From Chondrosia reniformis (lineage: Eukaryota; Porifera; Demospongiae; Chondrillida; Chondrillidae): a stretch of DNA of 64,000 bases. Position numbers and translations under genes: made by a program. A model generated the notes under the pieces. The model made no database searches and had not been told where the DNA came from. It saw nothing but the letters and a program-made list of their open reading frames with translations. The stretch's first letter is position 1. Each line of letters opens with the position of its first letter. This document shows, piece by piece, positions 50,701 through 60,656 of this stretch. The stretch lies in contig OX359198.1 of the NCBI GenBank assembly GCA_947172415.1, forward strand, positions 1,829,401 to 1,893,400, written 5' to 3'.

Positions 50701-51444
50701 AGTAGGTGGTTGTCCACAGAACAATCTAACCTCATACCAGCTATCCCATTCACTTCCATCACACAATCGAACAATTCTGACAGTATCACGGGTAGTTTCA
50801 TCACTTCCAACTGAATACACAAAGTTACCGACTCTTGCTCCTCCTCTGTAAGTTCTAGAGAAGCCACTTGATGTATCTATTTGAGGACTATCTAAATCTC
50901 TTGCAGCACTTCCATCAGAAAATTGATATTCTCCGTGATACAATCTGTTAGCTCTGCTCCCATCTGGTCCACTTGTAGCTACAAAGAACGTCTCTCCTCC
51001 TTCAACGAAACCTCTACTAACAGAATATGAGCTAGTCAATGGCGTTCTAATATTAAGTCTCAATGGAGAAAGACGAGCTCTAGCTAACTCAGTCAGAGTA
51101 GAGCTGTCGTGTATCGTACAAAAGGCGTTCTCTTCACTAGAAGGTGTCCAACAAATGACAAGACGATCTTCCTCGACTGATAATACGATTCCTCGTGGAG
51201 TCGTACTTGTGTTCGAAGGGGACATCATCACGGTAGATAGATCTTCTGATAACATGTAGACAGCTCCTCCCGACTTTTCATCTAACACGAACACTCTCCC
51301 AGATTCAGCTACCACTAGTTTGTTGAGACTACCTGAAGGAAGACCTCCTCCAGAGCTAAGTTGAGCACCTGAGAACTGAGCAAAGGCTATAATTATCCAG
51401 AAAAAAAGTAACCTGCCATTGGGATTGTATACGTAGGTACCCAT
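41786..51444 (-). CDS. Plexin-like receptor B, short tyrosine tail, 17 exons
   Basis: Exons, 5' to 3': 50449-51444, 49229-49441, 49031-49168, 48582-48827, 48190-48343, 47977-48079, 47770-47866, 47564-47692, 47171-47387, 46835-47016, 46314-46711, 45864-46049, 45192-45288, 44899-45114, 44002-44151, 43353-43638 and 41786-42240. They total 4263 bp, that is 1420 residues plus stop. The start is the ATG before GTYVYNPN, aligned with gene A; an open frame runs further upstream. Domain order equals gene A: sema, PSI/IPT repeats, membrane helix, coiled coil, tyrosine tail. The tail keeps IYEKM, GYNQN, EYVIES, KYMNVQ, EYVNTS and EYMSMD, but only two repeat units, one with tyrosine. The exon 7 donor is ATGAGT rather than GTGAGT; a GTAACC 12 bases on would add four codons in frame (MSAK). 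Otherwise the gene looks intact. Confidence 0.88.
44486..44553 (-). repeat. 34-bp tandem pair with tRNA A-box-like sequence, intron 14 of gene B
   Basis: Two 34-bp units on the minus strand read TGTGGTCATTGTAAC then CAATGGTAGAGCACTGCA. TGGTAGAGCAC matches a tRNA D-arm/A-box, and GGTCAAAATCA just beyond is a poor B-box. This suggests a degraded tRNA-derived retroposon whose head was duplicated. Confidence 0.4.
48862..49030 (-). repeat. 27-bp minisatellite filling intron 3 of gene B
   Basis: About six units start at the exon 3 donor (GTGAGTGTCTCTGTCATCAT), followed by GAGAGTGTCTGTGTCATCAT units. It is the same array as in gene A intron 3, with more copies, so it predates the duplication and has changed length since. 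Confidence 0.85.
49550..49812. mobile_element. MITE-like element, copy 2, intron 1 of gene B
   Basis: Terminal inverted repeats of about 38 bp: CATTTACAAAAATGATGTTG plus GAAGTAGG at the left, and CCTACTTCCAACATCATATT to TTTATTTAC at the right. The interior (GTTCACTAATACATCTGC, then CAGAAGTTGCATA) matches the element at 16691-16980. The gene A intron 1 at this point is only 138 bp (40090-40227), so the element inserted in B only. Confidence 0.75.
50270..50345. repeat. Short dispersed repeat in intron 1 of gene B
   Basis: Second copy of the repeat at 21425-21500 (GATAGGGCGGCCAT, then AGAGAGTACCGTACTCTCT). The approximately 430 bp before it (49830-50260) have a higher CG content than neighbouring introns and no recognised gene. 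Confidence 0.6.
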
Positions 51445-52190
51445 TTTGTGCGACCTATAGCATAACGTATATGAATGATGGTGAAAACTAAAAAGCGGAC
51501 CTAACCAGAACTGGGTCCGCATCATGACTAAAAGACGGACAAACGCGACGGACCTAACCCACATTAATCGATAAAATTATTTGAGTTGTGTATTATCAAT
51601 CAATCAATCAATCAATATTAGAGTGCACCGTGCCCATTGGCACTAGGGCACAGATTGGCCCCATGCAGCACTGAACTTGCCTATACTATATATAAAAACG
51701 GTAAACATCGCCAGTTTAATAACAATCATGCACATGCATACGTATACGTACACATAACGTTATACATCGATCGCGAGTTAACAATATGGTAATAGAAGTT
51801 AATTATAAGATGAATGTAAAGTAAAAAGTAGTGACTACTAGTGAGTAGTGATTATATGATCGAGTCCGCCTTGTACTAATATACGCAGGCCCGTTCGAAG
51901 GGTTTTGAAAAAGGGGGTTACATTGTGAGAAAAAATTCGCAGCCACCCAATGACATCATAACAAAATGGAGGACAGTGTGGCATAAGTGTGCATAAGTGT
52001 GCACATATACACGAACCTACATTAGCATAAAATACAACTGTTCCTACTAAATAACAGATGGTATAATGCATACGATGGAACTTCACGAAGTTTTAACTTT
52101 AAGTGATGCTTCAGGTTCTGATCCTCAATAAGGTCTTGGACTGCTACAAAATGGTTAGGTTCTGATTTTTGTTTACCACAGGTACTGGAG

Positions 52191-52219
52191 GGGGGTTCGT
52201 GCGAACCCAACGAACCCCC
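52191..52219. repeat. Perfect 10-bp hairpin
   Basis: GGGGGTTCGT, a 9-base loop GCGAACCCA, then ACGAACCCCC. It is in the intergenic region upstream of gene B (51445-52334), which otherwise shows a (TCAA)n run at 51592-51615 and no gene. Confidence 0.7.
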
Positions 52220-52334
52220 GATACGGGCCTGATACGGACCTAAACACGTGATTTATATTAGCACTATGGGTCCGGGTGGTCCGGAAAATAGTCGAGCCAA
52301 TGAATGATCTTAATAGCGGTATTAATTGTTTCCG

Positions 52335-53270
52335 TATTGACAACATTTATGTATGTGTAGATGGTTCTGTATGTATCCCTATGGGTACTGACTGTGCCCC
52401 TGTAGTTGCTATAATCTTTTTCTGTTTGCCTATGAGTATGAGTTTATGAAAGGATAACATCACCCTAGCTATTAAATTTTCCAATACTTATAGGTATATT
52501 GATGACATATTATGTATTAACAACAAGGATTTTGAACTGTCAATTAGTGACATTTACCCCAAAGAACTTTAGATATATAGTAATATTCCTAATACCCCAG
52601 CCTATGGTGTCTTTATTTCACAACTAATTAGGTATTCCAGAATATGTACTGACTTCTCCAGTTTTTGGGCTAAAAGTAGTATTAAGCAGGGTTACAAATA
52701 CTTTAAGCTAAAATCAACCATTAAAACCTTCCTGACCTGGCAACCTCTATAGCTAGTTAGAATCAAGTATAAGCAAAAAGTAACTAGTATATTAAGGACT
52801 GTCTTGTGTTACCCCATATTGTGTTAACCCACCTCCAAAGAAATGTTACTACTGTAAGATCTAAGGGTAGACTTATGTAATATGTCCTACTTGTGTCTAT
52901 AGTTATGCTTAGTCTGTTTTGTCTGTACAAGCAAGATTACTAATAGATTTAATTCATAAAATTTAATTCAACTTATATTCCTTTCATAAAGTTAAATTTC
53001 ATCATGTGTCTTAGTTAACATCTTATTTAACTTTTGGTGCCAAAATAGTGTATATAAGACCCCTAGATTTAGCATAGAGAGCCAAGGATTCACAGGAGAT
53101 CAAGACTCCCAGTATCACTGATGAAGGATGGAATTCCCAGAAACGGCTGTCTGACCCAGTGAAGAAGATGAAAGAAGGGAAAAGAAGGAAGAAAAGACTC
53201 CTGTATCTTCATCCAAAGCTCTCTTCAGGTTTAGTTTCCCTATAGGTTCTTTTACAGAATAGAATTATTG
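52335..53270 (+). pseudogene. Fragment of the second Penelope-family element
   Basis: The sequence matches 37590-38690 with several internal deletions. GACAACATTTATGTATGTG starts the match, the RYIDD region is kept near 52490-52510, and the 3' end with the hammerhead-like motif is kept at 53040-53260. Multiple deletions and shifts make the RT non-functional. Confidence 0.8.
53112..53158 (+). ncRNA. Hammerhead-like ribozyme copy
   Basis: CTGATGA at 53118-53124 and GAAAC at 53140-53144, flanked by ATCA and TGAC as stem I. It is nearly the same as the 38553 motif, but stem II has GGA in place of GGG. Confidence 0.5.
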
Positions 53271-54347
53271 TCATAATTGAATTGAATCTGAATTTTCCTT
53301 TAAAGTCCTTGCTTAATTGGGAAATCCAGTTGGTACGTATATATACACTACATTCAACAATAATTACACTGCTTTCAAGAAGTCATCTTTTCGGCAATTG
53401 CAGTATGATCTGAATAGCATTATCACACATCCCTTCTATGTTTTGGCGTATCATATCCCTACTTCTACGTATATATATGCATGATGAGCCCAAACATTGT
53501 ATGGTTAAGTTTAATTTCAGTATGCCACTTCTGCATGGTTAGCCTTATAGCATATGATCACTGTCTTGTTTCGTTGCTTTTTCCAGATGTGCCAATCACT
53601 GTTGTATAAAGGCCCTGCCATCTTCATTTTTTGAATGTTTTTAACTTGTGTTTTAATAATTATAAAAATAATTACTGTGACACATGCTAAGCTGGGCCCA
53701 TGAGTCACTAATTATATATAGTCTAGGAGGTATAAATGTCTGTCTATATAATTCATAATTCTAGAGCTTCTTAATAATTACTAATTCTTTTATGTTGCAT
53801 GTTCAAATTCTTACTATAGGTATCTTTATATAGTATATATTTTAAAGTACATGAAGTCATATATAATGTTAAGTATAGGTCTGATGAGGATACAGGTGTG
53901 CCACATATGATTTTTTATTGAAGTCATCAGCCATATTACAGCCACATTTGATCATGCACACTTGACTCAAATGAATTCGAAGCTATATATGTGAGACCAC
54001 TTCTCAAAGCTCCTAGCTAAGACCTACGTATATAACACGTACACACAGGCAGCTGTATGGCCAACAAGAGGAGGATCAGGCCAGACTATATATTATGGCC
54101 AAGTTCTGACATAAGATCAGGTGGCTATGATGACTTAAAACCAAGAGAAAGAAAAGCAAAGCAAGAAAAATAAAATGACATCGATCAAGTGTTTGTATTT
54201 TGCATACATATTACACACACACATGTACAGATAATCATAAGGCCTATGTAGCTGTATCTACTGAAGTCAACCCATATTTCTATTTTTCTTTTCATATAAA
54301 ATAGAAATAGTGTAAATTCACACAAAATTAGTTAATAATATGTCTTC
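53271..54347. other. Intergenic, no gene recognised
   Basis: AT-rich sequence between the PLE fragment and the receptor remnant. Only short unsupported frames are visible on either strand. Confidence 0.4.
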
Positions 54348-55445
54348 TCAGTCCATTGACATGTATTCTTCCTCTACTGGAGGAGTTATGGAGCTTGCTG
54401 TGTCCTTAAGAGGATTAGTACAGTTCTCACTCGTGTTTACATACTCTTCTTCTGTTTGGTCTTCAAAGGCAGCATTCTGGATAGGTGTTGCATCTTGTAC
54501 AGGCTCTTCAGAGACATTCATGTACTTTGCTTCTGCTTGCTCAGATCCAATGACATATTCAGTGTCTGTACCTCCTATAGCAGTGGAGGTCATATCTGGT
54601 TTCTCATTTTGATAGTATCCAACTTCACCTTCCAACACATTAGAGGTGTAGCCAGGATTTTTGGACCATTCAACTCCATCTTTGTCATAAAATGATATTT
54701 CAGGTGGATCCTCACATTCATCATACTCTTCGTCAACCATTTTCTCATAAATGTTACCTTTCCTTGGTCCTTCTTCTTTCTGTACAACATCTACAAGAAT
54801 AACAGAATGTATACATTGCAACACAATTCAATAGCAATCCTGTGTATATTTATTAAAGGCATATATTCAGTATAAAGTATACAGTACATACATATACATA
54901 CGTAGTATATATATATAGAGCATTTTATTAATTTACAGTGGAACCTGCCTAATATAGTAACCTATTGTACTGGACCTAGTTAGCCATTGCTGCATATGAC
55001 TGGTAACCATATTTCCATGTGTTTGAAAAACATATTATATACCTACATATTAAATAAAATAGTGCCTATTTTTGGGACTTAATGGAAGTACTAGTCACTT
55101 TAAGCAAGTGACTGCCTAAGAGAGGTAACCTCTTGTACAGGTTATATGCACAGCTAACTGGCTACATATATGTACATATACTATATAAAAACACATATTA
55201 CATGTACATGTACACTTTTGACAGACAACTGTTTCACCCTCCTTAGGGAGCATCAGTGTGGTATATTTTGGTGGTGAGTTTAAATGACTGGCTATAACTT
55301 ATCAATCTGGGGTCCATCACAATTAAGTGAAGCATTAGTAGTAAATTAAAGAGGAGATAATTATTTAAACAAGATTGTGCAATTGAGAACAGAGAGACAT
55401 ACGTACTTGCACAAAACATTGTGAGATCTATTAGTACAAACTGCA
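54348..55445 (-). pseudogene. Receptor C remnant: tail exon plus part of intron 16
   Basis: 54348-54790 equals exon 17 of genes A and B (443 bp, same phase). It encodes IYEKM, EYDEC, GYYQN, a single EYVIGS unit, KYMN, EYVN and EYMSMD, then stop, and is still open throughout. 54791-55445 matches intron 16 of gene B and then similarity ends. No exon 16 or ectodomain is found to the right. It is therefore a truncated third copy, although its coding sequence is undamaged. Confidence 0.8.
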
Positions 55446-56444
55446 CATAGAAGCATATACATATACACTCCTCAGAATACAGGCTAGTTGACAGAATACT
55501 GGTTAGTGTTGGCTGTGGAGATATTAATCCTCCAATAAGGTCAAAGATTTGGCTTCCCCCTATATACGTAACTTGGCACTCCCCTTATAACTATCCACCC
55601 ATTCAGTACTGAGCAAGCTACAAGCAGTAATGCTCAAGTGCTACCAACTCACTGGGACTACATGAAACTGGTGTTATCTTTCGCCTTATCTCATTGGCAA
55701 TATCTCCCTTGTCAAGTATTGGGTTGCAGAAGATAATCCCAAGTGGGGCTCACTTCTACCCCATCCACCATCTTCTTGCCACCATCAATCCAAACCTTGA
55801 TGACCTTGTTAAGGTTATGAGCCAAGTTACGGGACATGGACACTTTCATCAGTATGGCTGTATTCTCCTGGCCAAGAAGAATGGTCAGTTCCTTCCATTT
55901 AGTCACCAATCTAGGCAATATAAGCACCGTCGAGACTGGGGGGTATGAATATACACTAACTGTGTATAGTGATACCAAATACTAACAAACACTGATCAAT
56001 TGATGCACATACACCATCCATGGCCAGTTAGTAGGTATCTTCCGTCGCCATTTTTGATCGCTTGGCTCTAAGGGAAAATCCCTTAGCTCACTACTACTAC
56101 ATACTACTACTTCAGTGGAGGGAAATCGAATGGCCGTGGTTGAATTTTGAAAAGCTGGATGTGTTCTCATTGGTGTCTGACTTGCCTATATTCTCTCTCA
56201 CACATGGCCAAATCCTGATCATCCCACTATAACACTAAAAGGAAGATTATAACCTTTCGACGTCGCCAAGCCCAATTTGAAAGGTTTAATTAAAGGGAAC
56301 AGGAATTGTTCCAATCATTAATAGTTGTTAGAAGATGATATGGTTAACCGCCCATCTAGTGCTGCCATCCTTTCAGAGTTGAAAAGGATTCCCAAACCTA
56401 ATATTTTAAGTCCCAAGGGAAGTTCCCTGAGCAAGTTGGAGAAG
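55446..56444. other. No supported gene; possible short exon at the end
   Basis: 55694-55978 is open on both strands, but nothing is recognised. 56324-56456 contains an open frame after an ATTAATAG acceptor, reading MVNRPSSAAILSELKR and ending EKKDFT at the PLE target site. It may belong to the helicase gene whose last exons lie beyond the element, but this is not proven. Confidence 0.3.
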
Positions 56445-56506
56445 AAAGATTTCACTATATCGGTACGATCGAGGGAACCACACTAGCCAAAATCAACTTA
56501 GAATAG

Positions 56507-56550
56507 ATTCCAAACGTTTCGGTCCAATCCAGGACCTTCATCAGTGGAAT
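56507..56550 (-). ncRNA. Type I hammerhead ribozyme, 3' end of PLE
   Basis: On the minus strand: ATTCCA (stem I), CTGATGA, GGTCC with a loop and GGACC (stem II, 5 bp), GAAACGTT, then TGGAAT closing stem I (6 bp). Stem III is only ACGU, which is palindromic; such minimal forms are thought to act as dimers. It has the same sense as the RT. Confidence 0.88.
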
Positions 56551-56753
56551 TAACACTTACAAAACTGAGATGGCAGACTTTATACACATGAAAAAAGCGG
56601 AAATAAGGTGTGAATAGATGTGTTGCTAGGGGATGACAGCTTGCATGCATGAGGTATAATTCCTGTTGTTTAACTGTGATGTGATATACTGGTATAATGG
56701 AATATATATAAAGTAACTGAAATATGCTAACATGCAGTGACACAGTCTAATAA

Positions 56754-57960
56754 TCAAGAGGGTGTGTAGAGGTGGATAAGTGGGTTGTACACCCCTGGCA
56801 ACGGGCCTTCATCTCGGTTAATCTTATGCCGTTCTGTTCGGATGTGCCAGGCTTCAAGGGTGCATCTCTGGCGGTACCGATGGTTGTGGTCCACCACTTC
56901 TGCATCCTCCCACTTGATGGTGTGGTCCTCCTCCATGGCATGCTCTGCCACCGCTGACTGGGCTGCCTCGCCTAACCTCAGGGCCCTCTTGTGCTCTGTG
57001 AGGCGGTGCTTCAGCGTCCTGCTGGTCTGACCGATGTAGACTTTGGGGCAGTTTCCACAAGGAATCCTGTAGACTACACCAGTTCTTTGCGGTGCCGGGG
57101 TTGGGTCCTTCACTCTGACCAGTGACTGTCGCAGTGTGCAGTGTGGTCGGAAGCATGTTCGAATTCCCAGTGGGCTGAGAATCCTCCGGATGCATTCCGA
57201 CAGATGGCGGATGTAGGGGAGGGTTACGGTGGCCTTCGGCACATCCTCGTCAGGGTTGCAAAGTGGGGAAGTTGAGGGGTGCCAGTCCCTAGCAACTAGG
57301 CTTCCAGGATAGCCATTGTTGTGGAGGGCCTGTGCAACGTGCTTCTTCTCCTTCTCTCTATCTGGTACATCAGTACAGATCTTCTCCACTCGATGGAGTA
57401 GAGTGCGTGCCACCGACACTTTGTGGGCCAAGGGGTGGTGCGATTGGAAGTCTAGGTACCTATCCGTGTGTGTGCTCTTACGAAATACAGTAGTTGTCAG
57501 TGAGCCGTCTATGTGGTGGGTGATCTTTGTGTCCAGAAATGGTAGGGTGTTGTCCGTCTCTTCTTCAACTGTAAACTGGATGGATGCTTCGATGGTGTTC
57601 AGATGTGAGTGGAAGGCTTTGACCTGGTCTTGGGGCAGGGCAGTTACTGTGTCGTCCACGTACCTCTTCCAGAAAGGGACTGGGGACTGGTACGTGGACA
57701 GTGCTCTCTCTTCTACACTCTCCATGACCAGGTTGGCCACTGTCACCGACACTGGGGAGCCCATGGCTGTGCCGAACGTCTGCTTGAAGAACTCTCTTCT
57801 GTATGCAAGGTAGGTCGCGTCCAGGCAGAATTGAAGGAGCTTCACTACCTGATCCGCTGAGAGTGCTGTTCGTTCAGATAGTGAGCTGTCCGCCTTGAGT
57901 CTCTCACCAGCCACACTTATTGCAAGGTCAGCAGGAACTCTCGTAAAGAGAGACACTACA
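56754..57960 (-). pseudogene. PLE reverse transcriptase C-half and GIY-YIG endonuclease
   Basis: This frame enters at FDVVSLFTRVP (RT motif A) and continues through GTAMGSPVSVTVANL (motif B) and YVDD (catalytic box, motif C), then LPFLDTKI. Near residue 300 come VVYRIPCGNC and VYIGQTSRTLKHRLTEHK, a GIY-YIG nuclease core, ending YNPLIHLYTPS. It is in a different frame from the N-terminal half: 57961 and 57956 are separated by a shift at the deletion point. The element is therefore probably not autonomous as it stands. Confidence 0.88.
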
Positions 57961-59028
57961 TCAAATGAATGTTGGGGAGTTCAAGAAGGACACAATTGGC
58001 CGAAGGGGGGTCTCCGGCTTGTGTATCTTAGGCAGTCCATACAAAAGAGGGACCTTTCCCGCTGAGCTGCGCAGTCGGTTGTACAAGGTGGTTGGGATTG
58101 CCCCCTCCCGTGTCAAGGAAAGGAGTAGGGCATTCATTTTCCTTTCCAGTGCTGGTGTAGGGTCTCTGGGCAGGGTCTTGTACGTGTCTGCGTCAGCCAA
58201 GAGGTTCCTGATCTTCCTATCATATGTTGTGCGATCCATCACCACGGTGGCGTTCCCTTTGTCTGCTGGGGTGATGATGATGTCTTCCGCTTGCTTTAGG
58301 CTTCTGATGGCTTTCTGTTCTGCTGGGGAAAGATTGGTAGGGGGAGGTCTCGCCTTGGCCAAGCACCCCGTTATTCTTGTCCTGGCCAGCTGTGCTTCTG
58401 CAGATCCTATCCTGCTGAGACCTCCTTCCACCGCTGCTACGATGTCCGGGACCGGGATTCTTCTGGGGGCCGGGGCAAAGTTCAGGCCCTTCGCCAGTAC
58501 ACTTTCTTCAGCTGTGGACAGGGGCCTGGACGAAAGGTTCACTACCCATTTGTCCTTAGAGCGACGTGCGCGTGCATCTCCCGTTCCGCGGTTGAGCAAC
58601 TTGTCGAACTTTCTCTTCTGTCTTTCTTTACACTTCGTTGTTTTCTCTCGGAAAGACCGCTCCCGTATCATCTCCATTGCTTCCGCGTCCGGGGGGTGCA
58701 AGTGGAACTGCAGTTGACGTCGCTGGAAGAGCAAGTCCAGCTCGAGGTTCCGCACGGTCCTAGCGTTCTGTGCGACCCGAGCCATCAGAAAGCGTCTGCT
58801 TGCTCGGTTCGCGATGTCTCTCCCTTCTTGGCTGTTGACGAGCGGGCGCACCCACAGGCTGCGGGGAAGCAATCCATAGCGTTTCAGTCTCAAATTGAAG
58901 GCGAGGTGTTGTCTGTGTGCTGCCGTCCTCTCCGCTGTACGTGTATATCGTCTTGCCATATCCAGTAGTGTAGGGTCATAGTTGTCGCGAATCATGTGAA
59001 GGACTTCTGCATGGCTAGGTTCTTGCAT
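57961..59028 (-). pseudogene. PLE reverse transcriptase N-half
   Basis: The likely start is the ATG of MQEPSHAEVLHM (59028); an open frame extends upstream into the inverted terminal copy. The frame carries a basic, helical N-terminal region and RT motifs IITPADKGNATVVMD and LLYGLPKIHKPETPLRPIVS, then NSPT. In the family about 40-50 residues normally follow before the FDVVSLF box; here NSPT is joined directly to the next block with a frameshift, so a deletion removed part of the RT palm. Confidence 0.85.
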
Positions 59029-59364
59029 ATCGGTACGATCGAGGGAACCAGAGATGCACCCTTGAAGCCTGGCACATCCGAACAGAACGGCATAAGATGA
59101 ACCGAGATGAAGGCCCGTTGCCAGGGGTGTACAACCCACTTATCCACCTCTACACACCCTCTTGATTATTAGACTGTGTCACTGCATGTTAGCATATTTC
59201 AGTTACTTTATATTCCATTATACCAGTATATCACATCACAGTTAAACAACAGGACTTATACCTCATACATGCAAGCTGTCATCCCCTAGCAACACATCTA
59301 TTCACACCTTATTTCCGCTTTTTTCATGTGTATAAAGTCTGCCATCTCAGTTTTGTAAGTGTTA

Positions 59365-59408
59365 ATTCCACTGATGAAGGTCCTGGATTGGACCGAAACG
59401 TTTGGAAT
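59365..59408 (+). ncRNA. Type I hammerhead ribozyme, inverted terminal copy of PLE
   Basis: Plus-strand copy of the 56507-56550 ribozyme with identical stems: ATTCCA at 59365, CTGATGA at 59371, GAAACG at 59395 and TGGAAT at 59403. Predicted cleavage is after U59402. It faces the other ribozyme and is antisense to the RT. Confidence 0.88.
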
Positions 59409-59552
59409 CTATTCTAAGTTGATTTTGGCTAGTGTGGTTCCCTCGATCGTACCGATATGCAAGAACCTAGCCACGCAGAAGTCCTTCACAAAGATTTCAC
59501 TGTTTAACTCAAATGCGTATCAAAATTTTATTTTAATTGTCTTTGGATGCAG

Positions 59553-60002
59553 GTACAGAATATGACTATGTAATTGTTTCCACAGTGAGATCATCACCTC
59601 AAAGTATTGAAAAGGTAACAGTTGATCGGAAATGGAGGAAAGCAAACCTAGGAATTCTAGATGATGAAAAGCACATGTGTGTTGCTCTTACCAGATGCAA
59701 AGACCGTCTATTCTTACTAGGTAATGCTTAAGTCAACTCCTAAACTCTTAGGCATCGGATATGTTAACTTATAAATGTAATCTTAAACTTATGTTTGCTA
59801 TTAATGTTTTCTATTATAACAATCTATACTGTTTTCTGACATAATTATAAATCACCCTAAATGCTGTATATATATAGGTGATAAAGAGCTTCTTTGTAAG
59901 AATAAGAAGTGGAATGACTTGTTGACCAAGCATATCCCAGGTTCCGACATCAAGAATTCCTCTGTAAACAGCAGTAAAGACATTTTCAAGCATGTAATTT
60001 AA
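59553..60002 (+). CDS. C-terminal exons of a UPF1/HELZ2-type SF1 helicase
   Basis: Two exons join in frame: 59553-59720 (acceptor GATGCAG, donor GTAATG) and 59878-60002, stop TAA. GTEYDYVIVSTVRS fits helicase motif V, and HMCVALTRCKDRLFLLG fits motif VI with its conserved ALTR. The ELLCKNKKWNDLLTKH tail is like that of HELZ2/ZNFX1-type superfamily-1 helicases. The walker motifs and the rest are not found to the left, where the Penelope-like element begins only about 60 bp upstream. The gene is either split by that insertion or a leftover; which member of the family it is cannot be told. Confidence 0.75.
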
Positions 60003-60394
60003 GTTACAGAATTCAAAGTTACTTCGTATTAATAATTATTAATATTATGCATTTTAATTATTCATATACGTACGTATATATGTACGTACGTACGTACATA
60101 ATGTTTACATTTCCCATAAGCCAATATTTACTTTAAATTTGGAATATTATACATTTAGTATGTTAGTCCTTTTTTCCATCTTTGTAAACTGAGTGTACAT
60201 GTCATCAGTATTATGCATATATATGTACATTTATATATTTTTGTTTTAATATTGTCCATCAATGGAAATATGCTTTATACGCTCAAAAGCAGTCTTCATA
60301 GCTGCTACACCCAGTTCCTGTAAAATGACTTGAACTTTCCAAATTGTAACTTTGAAGGACGACCTGCAGAGATATAAGGTATATACAAAAAGTT

Positions 60395-60600
60395 ATTTAG
60401 GACAAAGATTCCCAGGGTCACTGATGAAGGGTGGAATTACCAGAAACAGCTATCTGGCGCAGTGCAGCAAAAGAAGAAAGAGAAATCTCCTGTATCCAAA
60501 GCTTTCTCCAGGTTTAGTTTCATATTTAATTTGTTATAGAGTAGGCATAGCATGTAGTATTAGATTATTCATGAAATATACACAAACTTTTCTGTAAAAG
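60395..60600 (+). mobile_element. Solo 3' end of the second PLE family with hammerhead-like motif
   Basis: GGGTCA (60415-60420), CTGATGA (60421-60427), a stem with GGT..ACC, GAAAC (60443-60447) and TGGC (stem I, pairing with GTCA). The following sequence (AAGCTTTCTCCAGGTTTAGTTTC and the TAGGCATAGCATG end) matches 38660-38715. No RT sequence is attached. Confidence 0.65.
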
Positions 60601-60656
60601 GTACGTATATTAGATGAAGTACTTCTAAGAAGTATATACGTTAATTAGAAACTCAC

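Larger units (their letters stand above)
56457..59489 (-). mobile_element. Penelope-like retroelement with inverted ribozyme-bearing ends
   Basis: AAAGATTTCACT occurs at 56445-56456 and 59490-59501, a 12-bp target-site duplication. Inside, 56457-56868 is repeated in inverse orientation at 59051-59463, and the last 57 bp (59433-59489) are an inverse copy of the start of the coding part (58996-59050). Between them a minus-strand RT plus GIY-YIG coding region runs from about 59028 to 56754. Penelope-like elements often carry such partial inverted terminal copies and hammerheads in them (established for the group). The coding GC content is clearly higher than in the surroundings, suggesting recent arrival. 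Confidence 0.93.

Noticed and set aside
57316-58968. Long plus-strand frames opposite the PLE
   Set aside because: They are shadows of a GC-rich minus-strand RT/endonuclease gene with all motifs in the other strand.
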